A stretch of 64,000 nt of DNA, from contig NZ_WXUB01000003.1 of the NCBI RefSeq assembly GCF_011799805.1, forward strand, positions 62,001 through 126,000. Reading direction: 5' to 3'. A program made the translations under genes and the position numbers. This DNA comes from Maribellus sediminis. Lineage in GTDB: Bacteria; Bacteroidota; Bacteroidia; Bacteroidales; Prolixibacteraceae. Under the pieces are notes generated by a model, which ran no database searches, was not told the origin of the DNA, and worked only from the letters and a program-made list of their open reading frames with translations. Each line of letters opens with the position of its first letter. Within the stretch, counting starts at the first letter, position 1. Shown one piece after another: positions 33,465 through 42,164 of this stretch.

Positions 33465-34328
33465 CTAATCAAACTTTTCGTGTACCCATTCTGCGGCTTT
33501 CTCCATTAACCAGTTGGGTGTTGATGTAGCGCCGCAAATTCCTACCGAATTTACGCCTTCAAACCAATCGGGATTGATTTCATCGATGGTAGCCACTTTG
33601 TATGATTTTGGATTTTCCTCTTTACAGATGGTGTAGAGGTACTTACCGTTCGAACTTTTCTCGCCGGCAATAAAAAGAATCAGATCGTATTGCGTTGCAA
33701 ATTTTTTCAGATTCGGCACCCGGTTTGAAACCTGACGACAAATGGTATCCTTAATTTCCAGCGGAACTCCGGGTTGCATTTTCGATTTTACGCTTTGTGC
33801 AATGTCGTAGAAATCTTCGATGCGCTTTGTTGTTTGCGAATACAACGCCACCGGACGGCTCGGGTCCACTTTTTCCAGATCGGCCATACTCTCGATTACA
33901 ATCGCACTGTTATCGGTTTGCCCGTTAAGGCCGATGATCTCAGCGTGGCCTTTTTTGCCATAAATCACCACCTGCCCTTGCTGCTGATTGTTCTTCAGGT
34001 ACGAACCTTTTACCTTTTCCTGCAGCGTAATAACTACCGGACAGGTTGCATCAATGAGTTCAATATTGTTGTTTTTGGCGTGTTCGTACGTTTCCGGCGG
34101 CTCACCATGGGCACGGATCAGCACCTTACAATTGCTCAGTTTGAAGTATTCGTCTTTTGAAATGGATTTCAAGCCCATTTTTTCGAGGCGTTCCACTTCC
34201 ATCCCGTTGTGAACGATATCGCCCAGACAATACAGGCTGCCTTCGCGCTGCAACTCGTTTTCTGCTTCCTTGATCGCATTAATTACTCCAAAACAAAAAC
34301 CAGATCGTCTGTCAATCTCAACTATCAT
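33465..34328 (-). CDS. ispH: 4-hydroxy-3-methylbut-2-enyl diphosphate reductase IspH
   Basis: The 287-residue iron-sulfur enzyme has the three cluster cysteines in GFCFGV (C12), DATCPVV and DTICRQVSNR, plus RAHGEPPE with the substrate-binding histidine and GYK-type KKGHAEIIGLNGQ. It makes IPP and DMAPP in the last step of the MEP isoprenoid pathway. Its ATG overlaps the stop of cmk by four bases, giving a cmk-ispH operon as in many Bacteroidota. Confidence 0.97.
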   Translation of the reverse strand: MIVEIDRRSGFCFGVINAIKEAENELQREGSLYCLGDIVHNGMEVERLEKMGLKSISKDEYFKLSNCKVLIRAHGEPPETYEHAKNNNIELIDATCPVVITLQEKVKGSYLKNNQQQGQVVIYGKKGHAEIIGLNGQTDNSAIVIESMADLEKVDPSRPVALYSQTTKRIEDFYDIAQSVKSKMQPGVPLEIKDTICRQVSNRVPNLKKFATQYDLILFIAGEKSSNGKYLYTICKEENPKSYKVATIDEINPDWFEGVNSVGICGATSTPNWLMEKAAEWVHEKFD

Positions 34329-35020
34329 CCCTCAATTATTTCTTTTACTTTGTTTATGGTCCACTCCAATTGTTCTTCGCGCGTCATATGGCTGTTATCC
34401 AAAACAAGTGCATCGTCGGCTTGTTTCAACGGACTCGCGGCACGTGTTGAATCGATCCTATCGCGGCCTTCAACATTAGCCAGAATTTCCTCGAAACTTA
34501 CATCCAGCCCTTTTTCTTTCAGCTCTTTATAGCGGCGTTCGGCCCTAATCTCAGGCGATGCTGTCATAAAGATCTTGAGCTCGGCATCGGGAAAAACAAC
34601 GGTGCCGATATCGCGGCCATCCATTACAATTCCTTTGTTAACACCGTTCTCGCGTTGCTGGCGAACCATTTCTTTTCGCACATCAGCAATGGTACTAATC
34701 GGGCTCACATTTTCGGAAACTTCCAGCCGGCGAATCTCTTCCTCCACATTTTCCCCATTCAGAAAAGTGGTGTTTTTCCCCAGGCTTTCATCCCACTGAA
34801 ATGTAATTTTTATGTCCTTTAGTCCTTCGATCACTTTTGCTACGTCGGGTACTTTATTTTCCATCCAGCCATTTCGCAGCGCCACCAAGGTAACTACCCG
34901 GTACATGGCTCCCGAATCAATATAGATATAACCCAGTTTTTGTGCCAGTTGTTTAGCCATCGTGCTTTTTCCGCACGATGAATGCCCGTCGATTGCAATT
35001 ATGATCTTTTTTTCGCTCAT
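34325..35020 (-). CDS. cmk: Cytidylate kinase
   Basis: The 231-residue nucleoside monophosphate kinase has the P-loop GHSSCGKSTMAKQL, the YIDSGAMYRVVTL CMP-binding motif, MDGRDIGTVVFPDAELKIFMTAS and a C-terminal lid (RRYKELKEKG, then DRIDSTRAASPLKQADDALVLD). It phosphorylates CMP and dCMP. It is translationally coupled to ispH and 51 bp from porQ, both codirectional. Confidence 0.97.
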   Translation of the reverse strand: MSEKKIIIAIDGHSSCGKSTMAKQLAQKLGYIYIDSGAMYRVVTLVALRNGWMENKVPDVAKVIEGLKDIKITFQWDESLGKNTTFLNGENVEEEIRRLEVSENVSPISTIADVRKEMVRQQRENGVNKGIVMDGRDIGTVVFPDAELKIFMTASPEIRAERRYKELKEKGLDVSFEEILANVEGRDRIDSTRAASPLKQADDALVLDNSHMTREEQLEWTINKVKEIIEG

Positions 35021-35071
35021 ATGATTTCAGCTAACAAAGATGAGAATTATTTAAGAGAATTTAGTCCTTTT

Positions 35072-36100
35072 TTACAAATTGTCGTTCAGGTTAATCGAAA
35101 GCGAAAAGAGGTTTGACGATCCGGCTAAATGAAAACGGGAGATTCCGTAATCGAGCCTGAAGCGTTTGATTCGCAAACCGAAACCTGCCGAAAAACCTAC
35201 TGTTGAAGCTTTCTCTTCAAACTTCAGTTCCTGACGACGCTGGTAATTGTAACCGGCCCTTAAAATAAAGTTTTCCGAAGGCAGAAGCTCTACACCAAAA
35301 ACCAGGTGACGCATAAATTGCTTCATGAATTTCTCGTCGTATTCGTAAATGGTTTCGGTTGAAAAATCAGGCTCTTCTGCCGGGCTTGACAGATCCCACT
35401 GAGTGAGGTGCTGCAAGGTAGCTGAAAACACTAAGGGTGCATGTTGTAAACGCTGACTGATTCCCATTTCAAGGTTAAACGGGATTTTTTCGCGTTTACC
35501 ATCCTGATAATATGTGCTGATCTGTGTTCCGAAATTTCGTGCTACAATTCCAACAGTTGTAAACTTTGACTTACTGCTGAAATTCAGCCCCAAATCAGCG
35601 GCAATTCCAAACGATTGATAGCTTTCGAAAGAAGAAAATATAGGTTTTAAGTTTACTCCGTAACTTAAGCGCTGGTAACTGTTCGAGTAGATCAGGTTCA
35701 GCGCATATTCCGCAGCTTTAAAAGTAGCACCGGTCAACTCTCCCGTTTCAAGCGCTTCCTCAAACTTCCCGTAATTAATGTAATGCATACCAACGGCAAA
35801 GTTCCCAATCCCTTCATACGACTGCGCATAAGAGGCATATCCATAATTAATATCGGCCAGGTAATTCACATAGTTCACCAGCACACGATTACTCATTTCG
35901 CGGTGCAGCAACGAGGGATTATGGTACGGAAGATTTAAATCCAATGAATCGGAAACGGCTACCTGGGTACCTCCCAAAGCAGCAATTCTGGCCGAGTTGG
36001 TGAGCTCCAGAAACTGGTAGGTGTACTCACCACCAATCTGTGCCCGGCCGGTTAATGCAATAATTCCAAGTAATAAAATAAGGTAAACCTTTCGCTTCAT
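35072..36100 (-). CDS. porQ: Type IX secretion system outer-membrane protein PorQ
   Basis: The 342-residue protein has a signal peptide from the ATG at 36100 (preferred over an in-frame TTG at 36118). The PorQ signature QIGGEYTYQFLELTNSARIAALGGTQVAVSD follows, with PorV/PorQ-like amphipathic strands throughout. In Bacteroidota PorQ acts with PorU, PorV and PorZ in the attachment complex that modifies secreted cargo. Its presence implies a type IX secretion system elsewhere in the genome. No clear T9SS C-terminal targeting domain was noticed among the exported proteins here. Confidence 0.93.
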   Translation of the reverse strand: MKRKVYLILLLGIIALTGRAQIGGEYTYQFLELTNSARIAALGGTQVAVSDSLDLNLPYHNPSLLHREMSNRVLVNYVNYLADINYGYASYAQSYEGIGNFAVGMHYINYGKFEEALETGELTGATFKAAEYALNLIYSNSYQRLSYGVNLKPIFSSFESYQSFGIAADLGLNFSSKSKFTTVGIVARNFGTQISTYYQDGKREKIPFNLEMGISQRLQHAPLVFSATLQHLTQWDLSSPAEEPDFSTETIYEYDEKFMKQFMRHLVFGVELLPSENFILRAGYNYQRRQELKFEEKASTVGFSAGFGLRIKRFRLDYGISRFHLAGSSNLFSLSINLNDNL

Positions 36101-36274
36101 TCGCGATTTAATTTTCAATAATACCGATTGTTATTTGGTGAAAGTCTTTAAATGCGCCATGCTTTGTAAAGCCTGCCAACTATACATCGGCTTTATACCA
36201 CAAGTAAATACAGTTCACTTTGCTTCTTTTTCGTATAAAACGCCAAAGGTAATTAAATAGTATAATTTGGGGTT

Positions 36275-36598
36275 TTAAAACCAGTTCAATTTATGGTTGA
36301 GATAAAGGACCAGGAGCAGAACCGCAAGAAAGGTAAACACAATACCTATTGTAAAACCAATGTTTTGCTGATGCCTTTGTTGAAATAATTTCGCCCGCAA
36401 TTTACGTTTGTCGCTTTGGGAATACTTTTTTTGCCTGAGCCAGCTAAAGTCGCGTTTGCTGATGTGATAATAATCTCCGACATCCGGGGTATGCCGGGCA
36501 TCTCCGCCTCCACCGTCAGGTTTGCTTCGTTTCGAAAGGAATTTTCTGGGTTTCATAGTTGCTATCCATCGCTGGTAGCCCATTCCGTTATAGCCCAT
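36275..36598 (-). CDS. Small basic protein with C-terminal membrane anchor
   Basis: The 107-residue protein has a basic, glycine-rich N-terminal half (KPRKFLSKRSKPDGGGGDAR), a central DYYHISKRDF stretch and a single C-terminal membrane helix (about residues 80-100, FTIGIVFTFLAVLLLVLYL). A start at the internal ATG 36556 is possible. Similar small proteins occur in other Bacteroidota without known function. It lies between porQ and the ABC ATPase, all on the minus strand. Confidence 0.75.
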   Translation of the reverse strand: MGYNGMGYQRWIATMKPRKFLSKRSKPDGGGGDARHTPDVGDYYHISKRDFSWLRQKKYSQSDKRKLRAKLFQQRHQQNIGFTIGIVFTFLAVLLLVLYLNHKLNWF

Positions 36599-36684
36599 AA
36601 TAGCAATATTCGTTTAGCTCCATAAAGATATCATATTTTACATAAAATCGAAGAGAATGCAGTAACCTGACAGAAAAAAATCCT

Positions 36685-38175
36685 CTAGCTAAAAACACCA
36701 GATCCAATTACCCGGCCTTTTTTCAACTCCAAAAAATGTGTGATACACGAAGGAACCTCTTCCTTACGGTGTGTTACATAAATAAGGGTGGTGTGGTTTC
36801 TGGTACAAACCTCATTCAAAACAGAGGTGAAGCGATTGACTTGCGACGAATCAAGTCCCTGGCACGGTTCGTCAAGAATTAAAAGATCAGGTGATTTAAC
36901 CAATGCCCGCGCCAAAAGAATGATCCGTTGTTCGCCCAACGAAACATGCAAAAACGGAGCGGTGGCTAAATGCTCCATTTGCAGCAGATGAAGCCATTTT
37001 CGCGCAGTTTCAATTTCCATGTGCGAAGAGGTGGTTGTAAAGCCTACTTCATCTTTGAATCCCGACAAAACCACATCGAGGCATTTCATTGAAGAAGAGC
37101 TTACTTCGGTTGATGCCGCTGCATTGTACAAACCACGCCGGCGAATAAAATAAAGGTGCAACTCGGGCGATACAAAACCTATTTTCGCTTTAATATCCCA
37201 GATGCTTTCGCCACTTCCGCGTTTGCGGTCGAACAACATCAGGTCGTTGGAATAGCCCTGCGGATTATCTGCAGAAATAAGACTCAGTAAAGTCGTTTTA
37301 CCCGCACCGTTATGTCCCTGCAAAAGCCATTTTTCACCCGGTTTTATTTCCCAGTTGATTTCCGACAAAACAGCTTCTCCACCATACATCACTTTTACAA
37401 TGTTCATTTTAACTATAGAATCGTAACCCTGTTGTTCCTTTATACTGAGTTCGGGAAAGGCATTTAATTCCTCATTCTTTGAGGCATCAAATCCGCGGTG
37501 AAAGGTGTGTTGCTTTTCGTCCTGAAGCTCCAGCTCAATATGTTGGTCAGTAAATGGCGGAATAAGACCTGATTCGCTCACCAAAACCATTGTAATTCCG
37601 GCCTGCTTTTGTTTTTCAAGAATACGAAAAAAAGTTTCTCTTGCATGTACATCAAGTCCCACAAAAGGCTGATCGAAAAGCAGCAGATCGGGTTTCTGCA
37701 ACAAAGCTTCAGCCAGTTGGACGCGTTTTCGCTCACCGTTACTTAAAGACAATATTTTGCGCTCAAACAGGTATTCAATTTCAAGTTCCTCCAAAACCGT
37801 GGTTATCGCTTCCTGCCCGGTTCCGGGAACTTTTTTCAGGAGAAATTCACGAACAGTCGGAACCAATTCTTCATTGGGTTTTTCGTAGCGCTGGCTGTAA
37901 TAGGAAACCCGCAATCCTGATGCCGACAGAAAATCGTCCTGTTGCGGTACCAGTTTTGAAGTTATTTCTTCTGCAAATATGATTTGACCCGTAGTTGGCT
38001 TGAGCTTTTGACCGATAATATTTAGCAGCGTCGTTTTCCCGCTACCGGAAGGACCTGTGATAGTTACGCTTTCGCCTTTGGCAATTGCCACATTTAAATC
38101 CTGCAGAATAGTTTTATAATTCACTTTGTAAGCAAGGTCAACCAAAGTAACTATAGGATTTTGATAGTTCACCAC
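36685..38175 (-). CDS. Twin ATP-binding cassette protein, ModF-like
   Basis: The 496-residue protein has two ABC domains and no membrane part. The first has Walker A GPSGSGKT and signature LSNGERKRVQL. The second has GHNGAGKT, the ModF-like GESIWDIKAKIGFVSPELHL and the degenerate signature VSLGEQRIILLARAL. Soluble twin cassettes of this type (E. coli ModF) have been linked to molybdate metabolism, but the role is not firm. The GTG start overlaps the YkgJ gene stop. Molybdenum use in region 1 makes the ModF resemblance worth noting. Confidence 0.88.
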   Translation of the reverse strand: MVNYQNPIVTLVDLAYKVNYKTILQDLNVAIAKGESVTITGPSGSGKTTLLNIIGQKLKPTTGQIIFAEEITSKLVPQQDDFLSASGLRVSYYSQRYEKPNEELVPTVREFLLKKVPGTGQEAITTVLEELEIEYLFERKILSLSNGERKRVQLAEALLQKPDLLLFDQPFVGLDVHARETFFRILEKQKQAGITMVLVSESGLIPPFTDQHIELELQDEKQHTFHRGFDASKNEELNAFPELSIKEQQGYDSIVKMNIVKVMYGGEAVLSEINWEIKPGEKWLLQGHNGAGKTTLLSLISADNPQGYSNDLMLFDRKRGSGESIWDIKAKIGFVSPELHLYFIRRRGLYNAAASTEVSSSSMKCLDVVLSGFKDEVGFTTTSSHMEIETARKWLHLLQMEHLATAPFLHVSLGEQRIILLARALVKSPDLLILDEPCQGLDSSQVNRFTSVLNEVCTRNHTTLIYVTHRKEEVPSCITHFLELKKGRVIGSGVFS

Positions 38176-38672
38176 TCCTTCTTTTTTAATTCTTCCACAA
38201 TATCGGAAACTACCGGGCAGGTTTCACAATTTTTATGGGTAAGATTCAGAATCTGGTAAAAACGTTTGCGGTCGGTGTGCGGATATTCGCGGCAGGCACG
38301 CGGGCGGCTTTCGTAAACCATGCAATAATTATCGGGCAGCAAAAACGGACAGGGATGTTCGCGAAAAATCATGTCGCCGTCTTCGTCCACCACAATGTAC
38401 TGATCCATAAACTCCGAAGGCTTCATTTTTAAATGTTTGGCCAAGCGCTCCACATCTTTATCAATCAGCCGCGGGCCAATGGTTTTACAACAGTTGGCAC
38501 AATCGAGGCAATCGAAATCTGAAAAAGCCGCCACATGCAGGTCGTGAACCACATCATCCAGGTTTTTGGGCTTTTTCTTTTTCAGCTTTTTCAGAAAAGC
38601 AGTCGTTTCAGCCCGGTTTTTATCGGTCAGTATCTTTAATTGTTCCGGCGTTTTATATTCTACTCTTTTCAT
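38169..38672 (-). CDS. YkgJ-family cysteine cluster protein
   Basis: The 167-residue protein has the YkgJ/CxxCxxCC cysteine pattern: CLDCANCCKTIGPRL, HPCPFLLPDNYC and RACREYPH, followed by CETCP. Eight conserved cysteines probably bind zinc or an Fe-S cluster. No signal peptide is present. The molecular role of the family is unknown. It is translationally coupled to the ModF-like ABC gene by a seven-base overlap. Confidence 0.9.
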   Translation of the reverse strand: MKRVEYKTPEQLKILTDKNRAETTAFLKKLKKKKPKNLDDVVHDLHVAAFSDFDCLDCANCCKTIGPRLIDKDVERLAKHLKMKPSEFMDQYIVVDEDGDMIFREHPCPFLLPDNYCMVYESRPRACREYPHTDRKRFYQILNLTHKNCETCPVVSDIVEELKKKEW

Positions 38673-38975
38673 TTTTTAGCCTCAAGTTTAAAGCTTCAAG
38701 CCGCAAGCTTGTTTGGCTTTTATTTAATATTCGTCATTCTAATTGATGATACTTTCAAATTGTGAAACTATCACTGGTCATTGAAAAGATCCTGAAACAA
38801 GTTCAGGATGACGTTCTGGACACTGAGACTGGTAACTTTTTTCATTCATTCTTAAATCTTCAATCGTTAATCATCATTCGCTAATCACTATTTCTCTATT
38901 CAGCAGGTGACAGTTTGTTTTGTCTCGTAGTCAGCAGCCTAACACCCACTCGTCACTGCGACTGAAAACTGAACA
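38673..38975. repeat. 303-bp gap with several short repeats
   Basis: The gap includes CTTCAAGCCGCAAGCTT (38694-38710), a hairpin ATCCTGAA (38789-38796)/TTCAGGAT (38802-38809), and low-complexity words such as CTGAAAACTGAACACT near the end. No T-rich terminator or ORF stands out. The hairpin type GATCCTGAAACAAGTTCAGGAT is of a kind dispersed in many genomes. Confidence 0.5.
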
Positions 38976-39908
38976 CTAACCTTTACGTTGTGTGCTAACT
39001 TCAATGGCCTCAAAAGCATCTGCCTTCCTGCGCTTCCTGAGTTGAGCCAGGAACAAACCTGAAACTACGATCAGAATACCAATAATTTGCTGAATGCCTA
39101 AACTGTCCTTCAGAATAATAACCGAAAGAATAGCCACAAAAACGGGGATCAGGTTAATAAAAGTATTCGAACGATTTACCCCCAGGCTTCGGATGGCTTG
39201 CGTAAAGAACACAAAACCAAGCGTGGAGGCAAAAACAGCCAGGAATACAATGGCACGGAACGCTTGCGGATGAAATGGCTTGCTTGTAAACTCCTGAAAT
39301 TCGAGCCCCAACCACACCGGTAAAAACATCACTACTCCTATAATATTTTGCCAGGCAATTATCGAAAGTGTATTGTAGCGCCCTACCAGGTTTCGCAACA
39401 CGATAGAGTACGAAATGGCGGCTAGTACAGCCATCGATTCGAGCCCAACGCCCAGTGGAGAAGCATCGAAACGAAAGGAACCATTTAAAACCACCAGTCC
39501 AACTCCGACAAAAGAAAAAAGCAGGCCTGCCACATTCATCCAGCGTACCTGTTCGCGGTAAAAAAACCATGCTGCAATGGGCGAAAACAATGGGATGGTG
39601 GCCACAATTACTGCTGCCACTGTCGATGAGATATACATTAATCCGTAGCTTTCGCCAATAAAATACAGGAAAGGCTCGAAAAACGACATCAGCACAAACA
39701 ACCAGAAATCCCTCTTTGAAGGCAGCTGAAAGCGTTTCAAACTCCAGGCGATCACACTGATCAGAACCGCAGAAATAGCCAATCTGAAAATCACTACCGT
39801 AATGGGATCGTAACCCAGGTAGGCAATTTTAAACCAGATAAACGAAAAGCTCCAGAAAAAAGCAGCTCCCAAAGCTGATCCATACGCCAGAAAGTCTTTG
39901 TTCTTCAT
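38976..39908 (-). CDS. EamA-family (DMT) transporter
   Basis: The 310-residue protein has ten membrane helices in two EamA repeats: AAFFWSFSFIWFKIAYLGYDPITVVIFRL, then a second half starting MAVLAAISYSIVLRNLVGRYN. Both halves end with the usual GxxLIxxGv-type helices (GLLFSFVGVGLVVLNG; QQIIGILIVVSGLFLAQLRKR). It exports or imports a small metabolite of unknown identity. The ATG at 39908 is preferred to an in-frame TTG at 39929. Confidence 0.92.
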   Translation of the reverse strand: MKNKDFLAYGSALGAAFFWSFSFIWFKIAYLGYDPITVVIFRLAISAVLISVIAWSLKRFQLPSKRDFWLFVLMSFFEPFLYFIGESYGLMYISSTVAAVIVATIPLFSPIAAWFFYREQVRWMNVAGLLFSFVGVGLVVLNGSFRFDASPLGVGLESMAVLAAISYSIVLRNLVGRYNTLSIIAWQNIIGVVMFLPVWLGLEFQEFTSKPFHPQAFRAIVFLAVFASTLGFVFFTQAIRSLGVNRSNTFINLIPVFVAILSVIILKDSLGIQQIIGILIVVSGLFLAQLRKRRKADAFEAIEVSTQRKG

Positions 39909-39980
39909 TATTAATGACTGAGGCGGCAAAATTAATCAATTAACGATAAACGCGACAGATGATCCGGTTTGAAAAAACAA

Positions 39981-40010
39981 AAATGCCGGAACACAATTGC
40001 CCCGGCATTT
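39981..40010 (-). terminator. Intrinsic terminator after the ECF/outer-membrane operon
   Basis: AAATGCCGG (39981-39989) and CCGGCATTT (40002-40010) form a 9-bp stem followed on the minus strand by TTTTTGTTTTTTC. It marks the 3' end of the operon that starts at 44378. Confidence 0.85.
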
Positions 40011-40028
40011 TCTTTTTACTCACCCCTC

Positions 40029-40676
40029 CTAAAACTTCCCAAACTTGAACGTCATTCCGAAATTGAAACCTCGCAGTACATCCTGTTCGGTATCATACAA
40101 ATCGATGTCGGAAGTGAAACGATAACTGGCATATGCCGAGGTTCTGAAAAACCGTGTAAGGTTAAATTCCAGTTCCACGGCTGGTTCGAAAACAAAAAAC
40201 AAATCGTGATCGTATTCATGTCCCGGGTGGTAGGGATCGATATCCCATTCCCAGCCCCAGCCGTTATTTTCGACCAATGCAATGCCACCCATTCCCACCA
40301 AAATCGGGAAGGAAACATGCACCGGTTTTGTTCCTGCAATAATCGGTTCAAGAAATATTCCGCCATAACCACCGGCAAGCATAAATCGTTCTTCGGGATT
40401 GTCTCCAACGTAGCTGTCATAATCGAGATTGTTCACAAAACCGTATCCGCCTAAACCAATGGCAAAAGAGTGATCAAAAATAAATGCTCCGCGGGCACCG
40501 GTAATCAGTGCATCGCGACCATCAATTTGTGAATATCCGATGGAGAACGCACCGTAACCTCCGTTACTTTTATTTCTTGAGAAGATGGTTTCTACCTCAT
40601 CGCTTCGGTAGTCGTCTTGTGCGCCGGCGTAAAGCGCGGCCATTATAAGCACAAGAAAAATGCTTAATTGTTTCAT
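40029..40676 (-). CDS. Secreted small outer-membrane beta-barrel protein
   Basis: The 215-residue protein has a signal peptide ending YAGAQ and amphipathic strands such as GYGAFSIGYSQIDG, SFAIGLGGYGFV, FFRTSAYASYRFTSD and a C-terminal GFNFGMTFKFGKF with the terminal aromatic that suits outer-membrane insertion. The family is not named. It is the last gene of the cluster led by the ECF sigma factor, 22 bp after a second small barrel gene. Confidence 0.8.
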   Translation of the reverse strand: MKQLSIFLVLIMAALYAGAQDDYRSDEVETIFSRNKSNGGYGAFSIGYSQIDGRDALITGARGAFIFDHSFAIGLGGYGFVNNLDYDSYVGDNPEERFMLAGGYGGIFLEPIIAGTKPVHVSFPILVGMGGIALVENNGWGWEWDIDPYHPGHEYDHDLFFVFEPAVELEFNLTRFFRTSAYASYRFTSDIDLYDTEQDVLRGFNFGMTFKFGKF

Positions 40677-40698
40677 TTTAAATATGTTTAAATGTTTT

Positions 40699-41190
40699 TT
40701 AAAATAGATATTTCACGGTAAAAGCAAAGTCGAATAATTCAACGTTGAACATCTCCCTGCCAAGTATATCAAAGTATGGTTTTACTTCCAGTCCCAACGA
40801 GATGGGCACTTCGTAAAACTGGTACTCGAGCCCGACCAGGCCGTCGAGACCAGCCAGCATTGCGGTTCGTTCTTCGTACCAACTGCTGTTACCTTCAACA
40901 TAATGTTTTTGCCACTGTTCGTACCCGATGTGCATACCGGCACCGTAGAAAAAAATTAACTGATCGGTGAAATTGAACATGTCGTATTGGTGAAATTCCT
41001 TAAAAGCATGCAGCTGAACGCCGTTGTCGCGTGAGCCGAGCAGGAATTTATATGAATTGGCATCGTCGGTGTAAATGCGGTATTCGAATCCTGATGTAAG
41101 TCCGCCCCGGATACCTACAGCATTTTTATACAATTGCGAAAATGCGATGGCTGGGAACAAGAGGAGAATCAGTACTAAAGTCTTCTTCAT
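40699..41190 (-). CDS. Secreted small outer-membrane protein
   Basis: The 163-residue protein has a signal peptide (residues 1-18, ending AFSQ) and alternating strands (NAVGIRGGLTSGFEYRIY, FFYGAGMHIGYEQW, LAGLDGLVGLEYQFY) with a C-terminal FDFAFTVKYLF. It looks like an eight-stranded barrel. No named family is recognised. It follows the head-GIN gene by 17 bp. Confidence 0.8.
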   Translation of the reverse strand: MKKTLVLILLLFPAIAFSQLYKNAVGIRGGLTSGFEYRIYTDDANSYKFLLGSRDNGVQLHAFKEFHQYDMFNFTDQLIFFYGAGMHIGYEQWQKHYVEGNSSWYEERTAMLAGLDGLVGLEYQFYEVPISLGLEVKPYFDILGREMFNVELFDFAFTVKYLF

Positions 41191-41207
41191 GGCGAGGTAC
41201 TTTGAAG

Positions 41208-41927
41208 TTAGTTTTTATGAATTGCATGGCCTGAGCCTGAAATGTGTGTTTCAAGCGTAGGAGTTCCGTAGTAATAAACATTACCACTTCCCGAGATACG
41301 CGCTTCGAGGTAATCGTCAACACTGACCCACATATTCCCTGATCCCGACGTAAGTGTTTTACAATCGTTCACTGCCAGATCGGCTGCATCGATATTACCC
41401 GACCCGCTGACAACCAACTCAACGTGGTCGGCACTACCTGAGATATCCAGCTGACCTGAACCTGACAACAAAACATCTCCTGAATTGGCACCGAATAAGG
41501 CTACTATCCTTCCCGATCCCGAGAGCACTGCATCAAAATGGTCAGTCTCAAAATAATCGGCAATGATCTTACCCGAACCACTTTGAATAACGCCATCCAA
41601 AACCGGAGTGGTGATGTAAACTTCCATCGGAACAATGGCTTTAACGCTGTGTAATTCGTCAATATCGATTTTAAGCGTTTCACCACTTACATACGTTTCA
41701 ATGTATTGCAACAGGTTTTCGTCGGCACTAACCATAACGCTGTATTCTTCACCGTTTGTAATGTAAACGTCGAACGCGCCTAAAGATTTTACCTGGCTAA
41801 AAGCAGAAGTGGTTCTCGATTCTGTAGCCTGAATTCCATTGCCACTAACGTTGATGTCGTTGATGCAGCTGGTGGCTGTTAAGAGCAAAAAAAGTGCTCC
41901 GGTCAAAAAAGTTGTAAGTGTTTTCAT
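41208..41927 (-). CDS. Head-GIN (DUF2807) beta-solenoid lipoprotein
   Basis: The 239-residue lipoprotein has a signal ending LTATSC (cysteine at 21). It then has a DUF2807 right-handed beta-solenoid with repeating SGSG turns: VIQSGSGKI, VLSGSGRI, LLSGSGQL, VVSGSGNI, LTSGSGNM, RISGSGNV, HISGSGHA. Such proteins are abundant in Bacteroidota envelopes and some bind or signal at the surface. It is downstream of the ECF sigma/anti-sigma genes and of a second solenoid-like protein. Confidence 0.9.
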   Translation of the reverse strand: MKTLTTFLTGALFLLLTATSCINDINVSGNGIQATESRTTSAFSQVKSLGAFDVYITNGEEYSVMVSADENLLQYIETYVSGETLKIDIDELHSVKAIVPMEVYITTPVLDGVIQSGSGKIIADYFETDHFDAVLSGSGRIVALFGANSGDVLLSGSGQLDISGSADHVELVVSGSGNIDAADLAVNDCKTLTSGSGNMWVSVDDYLEARISGSGNVYYYGTPTLETHISGSGHAIHKN

Positions 41928-42164
41928 GTTACTAAAATTTTCTGTTTTTGTTTAATTGTTTTCACGACCTGAGGCTGGCGACCTCATTTGGCCAACGTTT
42001 ATTTGTTTTCATCTGTTTAGTATTGTTTATTTTAAACGGTGACAGATGGAACTCGCATGAAATTATTCTTTATGGCTTATTTCAAATATCTTATCATGCT
42101 TGTTTCATTTTTAGAGACAGGTGATTTTTTTGAGGGTTGCAACTTTTCTTAAAAAAAGTGAAAT

